Source of the DNA: Zea mays
Taxonomy: Eukaryota; Streptophyta; Magnoliopsida; Poales; Poaceae
Reading direction: 5' to 3'
Assembly (NCBI RefSeq): GCF_902167145.1
Contig: NC_050098.1
Coordinates: 18,496,501 to 18,560,500, forward strand
Length of the DNA stretch: 64,000 bases
Below, piece by piece: positions 58,099 through 64,000 of the stretch; the stretch's first letter is position 1; each line of letters begins with the position of its first letter. Both the position numbers and the translations under genes were made by a program. The notes under the pieces were generated by a model, which was not told the origin of the DNA, ran no database searches, and was given only the letters and a program-made list of their open reading frames with translations.

Positions 58099-60486
58099 TT
58101 AGGCTTGGGACTTAGGTACCCAACTCTTGTTGGGTCCTACAAGGTTAGTGCAAATATCCTTAGGGACCCAAATGCAAGTTTTGTCTCCCTTGCATTTTGC
58201 CCCTAACTTCCTAGCAACTATCTTCCTATCCTTTCTACAAATAGCAAAGGAAGCATTTAGGGCACAATAAATTGTAGAAAGTTCATTTACTACTTTCCTA
58301 GGAGCATGAATAGTATTCTTTCTAGGCACGTGATGAATAGCATTTCTCCTAGTCATACTTCTACCATGCATATAGGAAGAACTAGAAGCAGTCATGGCAT
58401 AAGAATCATAAGCATGTGAATCAAAAGCATCATAACTTCTACAAGCATTTCTAGAATTTTTCCTATCATGATACAAAAAGGCATGGTTCTTTTTAGCACT
58501 AGTAGCCATAGGGGCCTTCCCTTTCTCCTTAGCGGGAATGGGAGCCTTATGGCTTGTTAAGTTCTTGGCTTCCCTTTTGAAGCCAAGTCCATCCTTAATT
58601 GAGGGGTGTCTACCAATCGTGTAGGCATCCCTTGCAAATTTTAGTTTATTGAAATCATTCTTGCTAGTCTTAAGTTGGGCATTAAGACTAGCCAATTCCT
58701 CAGTTAGTTTGGAAATTGAAACTAAATGATCACTACAGGCATCAACATCGAAATCTTTACACCTAGTGCAAATCTTAACATGTTCTACACAAGATGTTGA
58801 TTTACTAGATTTTTCTAGTTTAGTATTTAAATCATCATTTATGCTCTTTAAACTAGCAATTGAATCATGACATGTAGACAACTCACAAGAAAGCATTTCA
58901 TTTCTCTTAATCTCTAATGCAAGTGATTTTTGTGCTTCTACAAACTTGTCATGTTCTTCATACAACAAATCCTCTTGCTTTTCTAAAAGCACATTCTTAT
59001 CATTCAAGGCATCAATCAATTCATTGATTTTGTCTATCTTAGATCTATCTAAGCCCTTGAATAAGCATGAATAGTCTATGTCATCATCATCACTAGACTC
59101 ATTATCACTAGAAGAAGCATAAGTGGAGTCTCGAGTACTCACCTTCTTCTCCCTTGCCATAAGGCATGTGTGACGCTCGTTGGGGAAGAGGGATGACTTG
59201 TTGAAGGCGGTGGCGGCGAGTCCTTCATTGTCGGAGTCGGAGGAGCAATCCGAATCCCACTCCTTTCCGATGTGTGCCTCGCCCTTGGCCTTCTTGTAAT
59301 TCTTCTTCTTTTCCCTCTTGTTCCCCTGTTCCTGGTCACTATCGTTATCGGGACAGTTAGCGATAAAATGACCAATCTTACCGCACTTGAAGCATGAGCG
59401 CTTCCCCTTTGTCTTGGTCTTGCTTGGCTGCCCCTTGTGACCTTTTAGCACCGTCTTGAAGCGTTTGATGATGAGAGCCATCTCTTCATCATTAAGTCCG
59501 GCCGCCTCAATTTGTGCCACCTTGCTAGGTAGCGCCTCCTTGCTTCTTGTTGCCTTGAGAGCAAGGGGTTGATGCTCGTTGATCGGTCCATTCAAGGCGT
59601 CGTCCACGTATCTTGCCTCCTTGATCATCATCCGCCCGCTTACGAATTTTCCGAGTACCTCTTCGGGCGTCATCTTCGTGTACCTGGGATTCTCACGAAT
59701 ATTGTTCACGAGATGAGGATCAAGAATGGTAAATGACCTTAGCATTAGGCGGACGACGTCGTGATCCGTCCATCGCGTGCTTCCGTAGCTCCTTATTTTG
59801 TTGATAAGGGTCTTGAGCCGGTTGTATGTTTGGGTTGGCTCCTCGCCCCTTATCATTGCAAACCTTCCAAGCTCGCCCTCCACCAACTCCATTTTAGTGA
59901 GCATGGTGATGTCGTTCCCCTCGTGAGAAATCTTGAGGGTGTCCCATATCTGCTTGGCATTGTCCAAGCCGCTCACCTTATTGTACTCTTCCCTGCACAA
60001 AGAGGCTAGCAACACAGTAGTAGCTTGTGCATTTTTATGAATTTGTTCATTAATAAACATAGGGCTATCCGAGCTATCAAATTTCATTCCATTCTCTACA
60101 ATCTCCCATATGCTTGGATGGAGAGAGAATAAATGACTACGCATTTTGTGACTCCAAAATCCGTAGTCCTCCCCATCAAAGTGTGGAGGTTTGCCAAGAG
60201 GAATGGAAAGCAAATGCGAATTCGAACTATGTGGAATACGAGAATAATCAAATGAAAAATTCGAATTGACCGTCTTCCTGTAGTCGTTGTCGTCGTCCTT
60301 TTGAGAAGAAGAGGATTCGTCGCTGTCGTAGTAGACGATCTCCTTGATGCGCCTTGTCTTCTTCTTCTTCCCATCTTTGCGCTTGTGGCCCGAGCCAGAG
60401 TCGTTGGATTTGTCATCTTTTGGCTCGTTGACGAAGGACTCCTTTTCCTTGTCGTTGATCACGATTCCCTTCCCCTTAGGATCCAT
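58099..60486 (-). CDS. Sirevirus 3 gag, intact
   Basis: An open frame of 795 codons from MDPKGKGIVINDKEK, about 36 bp after the primer site. The Lys/Ser-rich N-terminus (1-80) is followed by a UBN2-type capsid core (about 95-300: GKPPHFDGEDYGFW, LVEGELGRFAMIRGEEPT), a CCHC zinc knuckle at 365-378 (CFKCGKIGHFIANC), charged linkers, a coiled coil (about 490-650) and a basic C-terminal tail ending WVPKSQA. The protein packages the element's RNA into virus-like particles. Length and order are typical for Sireviruses. It has no stops or frameshifts, in keeping with the near-identical LTRs. Confidence 0.93.
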   Translation of the reverse strand: MDPKGKGIVINDKEKESFVNEPKDDKSNDSGSGHKRKDGKKKKTRRIKEIVYYDSDESSSSQKDDDNDYRKTVNSNFSFDYSRIPHSSNSHLLSIPLGKPPHFDGEDYGFWSHKMRSHLFSLHPSIWEIVENGMKFDSSDSPMFINEQIHKNAQATTVLLASLCREEYNKVSGLDNAKQIWDTLKISHEGNDITMLTKMELVEGELGRFAMIRGEEPTQTYNRLKTLINKIRSYGSTRWTDHDVVRLMLRSFTILDPHLVNNIRENPRYTKMTPEEVLGKFVSGRMMIKEARYVDDALNGPINEHQPLALKATRSKEALPSKVAQIEAAGLNDEEMALIIKRFKTVLKGHKGQPSKTKTKGKRSCFKCGKIGHFIANCPDNDSDQEQGNKREKKKNYKKAKGEAHIGKEWDSDCSSDSDNEGLAATAFNKSSLFPNERHTCLMAREKKVSTRDSTYASSSDNESSDDDDIDYSCLFKGLDRSKIDKINELIDALNDKNVLLEKQEDLLYEEHDKFVEAQKSLALEIKRNEMLSCELSTCHDSIASLKSINDDLNTKLEKSSKSTSCVEHVKICTRCKDFDVDACSDHLVSISKLTEELASLNAQLKTSKNDFNKLKFARDAYTIGRHPSIKDGLGFKREAKNLTSHKAPIPAKEKGKAPMATSAKKNHAFLYHDRKNSRNACRSYDAFDSHAYDSYAMTASSSSYMHGRSMTRRNAIHHVPRKNTIHAPRKVVNELSTIYCALNASFAICRKDRKIVARKLGAKCKGDKTCIWVPKDICTNLVGPNKSWVPKSQA

Positions 60487-60522
60487 CTCTTCGGGCGATT
60501 AGTCCCTTTCTTGAAGAGAACG

Positions 60523-60534
60523 GCTCCGATACCA
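60523..60534 (-). other. Primer binding site, Sirevirus 3
   Basis: GCTCCGATACCA in plus, TGGTATCGGAGC on the element strand, two bases from the 5' LTR. Same variant as in Gypsy C. Confidence 0.85.
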
Positions 60535-60536
60535 AT

Positions 60537-61789
60537 TGAGAGCACCTAGAGGGGGGGGGGTGAATAGGTGATCCTGTAAAACTTAAAACTTATAGCCACA
60601 AAAACTTGTTAAGGGTTAGCACAATAAATGCCAAGTGACTAGAGAGGAGATCTTGCACAATATGACAATCACAAAGAATTCAACACAGAGAAGACACGGT
60701 GATTTATCCCGTGGTTCGGCCAAGTACAAAACTTGCCTACTCCACGTTGTGGCGTCCCAACGGACGAGGGTTGCAATCAACCCCTCTCAAGTGGTCCAAA
60801 GACCCACTTGAATACCACGGTGTTTTGCCTTGCTTATCTTTATCCCACTCGCGAGGAATCTCCACAAATTGGAGTCTCTCGCCCTTACACTTAAGATTCA
60901 CAAAGAAGCACGGAGTAAGGGAGGGAAGCAACACACACAAATTCACAGCGAAATGCGCACACACACAGCCAAGAATCGAGCTCAAAGACTATCTCAAAGT
61001 TCTCACAAGAACGAAGCTCGAATCACTTAGAATAACAAACGGATGCGCAAAGACTGAGTGTGGATGATCAAGAATGCTCAAGAGTTGCTTGGTGTACTCC
61101 TCCATGCGCCTAGGGGTCCCTTTTATAGCCCCAAGGCAGCTAGGAGCCGTTGAGAACAAATCTGGAAGGCCATCTTTGCTTTCTGTCGTCGGGCGCACCG
61201 GACAGTCCGGTGCACACCGGATACTGTCCGGTGCCCGATTTCCTTCCTTAAACAGCGCAGTCGACCGTTGCATATGCAGGAGCCGTTGGCGCACCGGACA
61301 TGTCCGGTGCACACCGGACAGTCCGGTGCCCCTTTCCGACCGTTGGCTTGGCCACGTGTCGCGCGCAGAATCCGCGACCGACCGTTGACCCTAGCCGACC
61401 GTTGGCTCACCGGACAGTCCGGTGCACACCGGACAGTCCGGTGAATTTTAGCCGTACGCCGTCAGCAAATTCCCGAGAGCGGCCTCTTCGGCCGAGGCAG
61501 CCTGGCGCACCGGACACTGTCCGGTGCACCACCGGACAGTCCGGTGCCCCAGACCGAAACAGCCTCTTGGCTGTACACAGCCAACTCTCTTCTTTTCTTC
61601 TTCTTCCTGTTTCTAATACTTAGACAAGTATATTAGTACACAAAACCAATGTACTAAGACTTAGAAACATACCTTTGCTCTAGATTTGCACTTTGTTCAT
61701 CCATGGGCAAAGATTCACATTTTAGTACTTGTGTTGGCACTCAATCACCAAAATACTTAGAAATGGCCCAAGGGCACATTTCCCTTTCA
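60537..61789 (-). repeat. Sirevirus 3 5' LTR
   Basis: 1253 bp. Its palindrome run at 61408-61443 has two copies where the 3' LTR has three. TATAAAA on the minus strand at 61121-61127 is the promoter for the genomic RNA. Confidence 0.95.
61121..61127 (-). promoter_or_regulatory. TATA box of Sirevirus 3 5' LTR
   Basis: TTTTATA in plus, same context as 53401-53407. Palindrome clusters lie upstream of it in the direction of transcription (61193-61548). Confidence 0.65.
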
Positions 61790-63515
61790 AAGAGGCACTT
61801 TCGGAAGTGCGCTGATAAGGTAATCAAGGATGCCATGTACAATGCTCGCATCGCGGCCGTCAACTACTACTACAAGAAGATAAAGGGGCAGAAAATGAGC
61901 AAAGCATTAGGGGCCAATGAGATCTACCTCACAGAGGAGCAGTACCTGGAGAGCGTTGTGGATTGGCTAGCGAAGGACATGGAAGCCTAGAGGTGGTTGG
62001 CTAAGAGATGGGCGTCGCCTGAGTGGATTGCAGAGTCCAACAAGCACCGTGCCAATTGTGGCACTGAAGGACCGGGGCACAGGTACGGCGCCGATGGACA
62101 CCTTGGTACCGCACGCCGCATGGTAAGTATATAAATCAAACTTGTATGTTACATCTATGAAAATTATATGGTTTAACTCTTCTTTTTCATGCAGGAAGCT
62201 GAAAGTGGAGTTGCTCCAAGTTTTATGGAGGTTTACGTCCGTGGTCACCGTGGCCCTGATCGGGCGAACCCTGATGTGCTATGCAGCGAGGCGACAAGGG
62301 AGAAAATGGTAAACAAGTTTGTATTTACGAATTAAATTGCATGTTTTGTGTCTAACTCCAACTCTAACTTTCTTTGCAGAATGCATATGGGGAGGAAATG
62401 ACTCAACGCCATGGGCCTGACTTCGACTGGATGCATTCAGACTTAGATGCCTCGGCGTTGTACCACAGTGGTGGGGGTAGAAAGCATGGCAGGTGAGGTG
62501 TTTGTGTTTGATTCGACGATTTCATTAACAAGAATGTGTCCACTTAATGGCTCAACTATGTGTATCATGCAGGTTTGCCTTTGGCACCGGCGTTGTGGAG
62601 TATAACAGGACAATAGGTCAAGGGAAGGCATCGTCTTCGAGAGGGAGTTCTCGCTCCTCCAGGTCTGCTCGAGAGGCTCAACTGGAGGAGGAGACTCGGG
62701 CAGCATAGGAGCAGGCTCGAGCAGCACAGGAGCAGGCTCGAGCAGCGCAGGAGCAGGTTGGACAGCTGACGCAATATATGTCTTCTTATTTTCAGTTAAT
62801 CCGTCTATCTCATCACGTGTCGTCATTGAATTCAAAGTATAATGTTGTGATTCTAACGTTGCATCCATTTGCAGGAAATGACTACTCAACTCGGCCCTGA
62901 TATGAACTTGCCCGCTTTTCGCCCTCCCCAGGTAACACTATCTGAACACTTCAATTCCATAGCAACTCTTTTTTTATTATAAAAAATGGCTCGCAGGCAC
63001 AAGGATGGGGACAGTGGCCAGGACAAGCTCCAGCGTCGCAGCCACAGTGGACCGGTGTTGGGTGGACGCAGGCACCTCCAGGCACTTGGATGCCTCCACC
63101 ACCCCAAGGATCGCAGCCAGTCCCGGGATGGGTGCCACCACCGGCGGGCTCTCAGCCATTTCAAGCGTGGATGGCACCGCCATCGACGGGGTGGGTGCCA
63201 CCACCTCTAGGGTGGCCAGCACAACAGTACCCGTGGATGCATGCACAGCCTCCTCCTCACCATGGATCATAGGTGACGTTCCATGTTTAGTTTTATGCAA
63301 ATATTGACCAAACACAACAATGTATAGGTATAGGGATAGCAAAATACAACCTTATTTGAATGATTGATGAATTGCAGGGTTCAGCGTCACATGCTCATGG
63401 ATCGGAGGGTGGTGTCAATGTCCAAGACTTCCTCGTCCATGGTGCTAGAGGGAGTGGCCACCTTCCTGGTGGCGGAGGAGGGAGTGGCCAAAACTCCCAC
63501 AGCCCGCCGGAGTGA

Positions 63516-63749
63516 GGAGTGAGTAGTGAGTAGTGAGTGTGTTTTGTGAATTGTGTATTTGAATGGACAATGGACTTATGGACTCTAGACTTATTTGAAT
63601 GGACTATGGACTATTTATGTATATGTGAATTTGTTTTGTGAATTATGTATTTTGCTTGTGAATCTGTATATGTGAATTGTGATATTGTGTATTTTGCTGT
63701 GAATTATTAATAGGTGCAGAAAAATCTGTTTTGGGGGGGGGGGACCATC
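63516..63749. other. CACTA spacer between second gene and right subterminal repeats
   Basis: TG/AT-rich sequence with repeats of TGTGAATT and TATGTGAAT, ending in a run of about 13 G near 63733. No gene seen. Probably 3' UTR and downstream spacer. Confidence 0.6.
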
Positions 63750-64000
63750 AATTTTCGTCGGCCTCGGTGGTGGCCGACGAAAATATGTTCCCAGGATATT
63801 TTCGTCGGCCTCGGTAGTGGCTGACGAAAATACGTGCCCAGGCTATTTTCGTCGGCCTCGGTAGTGGCTGACGAAAATATCCTGGGCACATATTTTCGTC
63901 GGCCACCACCGGGCCGACGAAAATAGTCAGTCGACCAGATATTTTCGTCGGCCTTGGGAAAGCCGACGAAAATTGTTATTTTTCGTCGGTACCGACGAAA
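63750..64000. repeat. CACTA right subterminal hairpin repeats, truncated by window
   Basis: Roughly six units of ATTTTCGTCGGCC..GGCCGACGAAAAT with loops such as TCGGTGGT, in the same style as 46426-46710. Two units carry CTGACG instead of CCGACG. The array is still running at the window end, so the CACTA terminus is close by. Confidence 0.9.

Larger units (their letters stand above)
52817..61789 (-). mobile_element. Sirevirus 3 (Copia), young, nested in CACTA exon
   Basis: 8973 bp with perfect target duplication aagag (52812-52816 and 61790-61794). In minus orientation: 5' LTR 60537-61789 (1253 bp), Met-type primer site, gag 58099-60486, pol 54885-58085, a 3' region with several purine tracts, and 3' LTR 52817-54088 (1272 bp). 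By hand the LTRs differ at five sites plus one 19-bp unit of the palindrome array. Five changes in about 1.25 kb imply roughly 0.15 million years at 1.3e-8 per site per year (inference). LTR and gag are distinct from Sireviruses 1 and 2, so it belongs to another Sirevirus family. One TAG in pol is the only break I see. Confidence 0.95.
51902..63515 (+). pseudogene. En/Spm-type Transposase_24 gene (TnpA-like), split by Sirevirus 3
   Basis: Second CACTA gene, likely the protein binding the subterminal repeats. Exons by eye: 51902-52191 (acidic, EEGEQ repeats), 52268-52336 (KKSNALGPRPAERRLIRPHG), 52416-52668 (WEDLNWDGIDRRPKVNAVLG), 52755-52816 joined to 61795-62122 across the retroelement (FQLSNDIEEDE, then ARIAAVNYYYKKIKG), 62195-62308 (FMEVYVRGHRG), 62380-62492, 62573-about 62850 (coiled coil with AQEQARA repeats), 62875-62931, 62997-63272 (Pro/Gln/Trp-rich) and 63378-63515 (Gly/Ser-rich, TGA). 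The domain matches plant transposase Ptta/En/Spm (PF03004). In-frame TAGs lie near 61988 (after MEA), 62706 (RAA*EQ) and 63270 (at a donor). The exon 7 end is uncertain. Non-functional. Confidence 0.82.
46389..64000 (+). mobile_element. CACTA (En/Spm-type) DNA transposon, right end outside window
   Basis: Begins CACTACAGGAAATGCACAAA at 46389, the CACTA terminal signature, preceded by ttt as the likely 3-bp target duplication. It has subterminal hairpin repeats of TATTTTCGTCGGC..GCCGACGAAAATA at 46426-46710 and again at 63750-64000. It carries the two expected genes in the same direction, a TNP2-like transposase and an En/Spm Transposase_24 protein. Sirevirus 3 (52817-61789) is nested in the second gene. 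Excluding that, at least 8.6 kb is in view. The terminal TAGTG end is not reached. Both genes are damaged, so this copy is probably not autonomous. Confidence 0.95.

Noticed and set aside
1..64000. Any host gene, rRNA, snoRNA or satellite array
   Set aside because: I looked on both strands and found only transposon-derived coding regions and LTR or subterminal repeats; nothing supports a host gene.

Overview
The window reads as intergenic DNA of a large grass genome, most likely maize (Zea mays) or a close relative. I see no host gene. Nearly every base belongs to transposable elements stacked inside one another. The clues to the host are Sirevirus (Opie/Ji-type) Copia elements with LTR arrays of the CACCGGAC..GTCCGGTG palindrome, multi-kilobase chromovirus LTRs beginning TGTAACACC on the minus strand, and a CACTA element with CGTCGG subterminal repeats.

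Layout, left to right. 1-1902 is the end of a minus-strand Gypsy-type LTR sitting in the 5' LTR of Sirevirus 1 (plus strand, 1903-16620). Sirevirus 1 is decayed and is split by Gypsy A (4483-11401, TSD atcac), a non-autonomous element that keeps gag and the tail of integrase but has lost the rest of pol. The 3' LTR of Sirevirus 1 is cut at 16620 by a solo minus-strand Gypsy LTR (16621-20512). Next comes a minus-strand Sirevirus D. Only its 3' LTR (20525-21727), a 27-bp remnant and, after a 24-kb interruption, its 3' untranslated region (45920-46388) are in view. The interruption is Sirevirus 2 (plus, 21755-45919), whose 3' LTR was hit by Gypsy C (minus, 30778-45733, TSD agtag). Gypsy C is a complete Tekay-type chromovirus with two 4349-bp LTRs, an extra ORF upstream of gag, and a gag-pol frame closed by a single TAG. 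Sirevirus D was also invaded by a CACTA (En/Spm-type) DNA transposon, from 46389 to beyond the window end. The CACTA has two genes. One is a TNP2-like transposase (48214-51784, one frameshift). The other is an En/Spm-type Transposase_24 gene (51902-63515), split inside an exon by Sirevirus 3 (minus, 52817-61789, TSD aagag).

Relative ages follow from nesting and LTR comparison. Sireviruses 1 and D are hosts and therefore old. Gypsy C (11 LTR differences by my hand count in 4349 bp) and Sirevirus 3 (5 substitutions plus one 19-bp repeat unit in about 1.25 kb) are young. The retroelements encode standard capsid, protease, integrase and RT/RNase H functions. Apart from the long gag ORF and downstream pol ORF of Sirevirus 3 and the two ORFs of Gypsy C, all coding regions are broken.

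The most interesting signals are a long imperfect foldback (about 95-bp arms) in a putative leader intron just upstream of the CACTA transposase; a run of TAG stops in several elements, each explained by one C-to-T change in a CAG/CTG (CHG) context; unit-length variation of the LTR palindrome arrays between the two LTRs of one element; and a conserved splice-acceptor-like YAG at the start of pol in three Sireviruses. Family names below superfamily/lineage level are deliberately not assigned, because no database comparison was possible.
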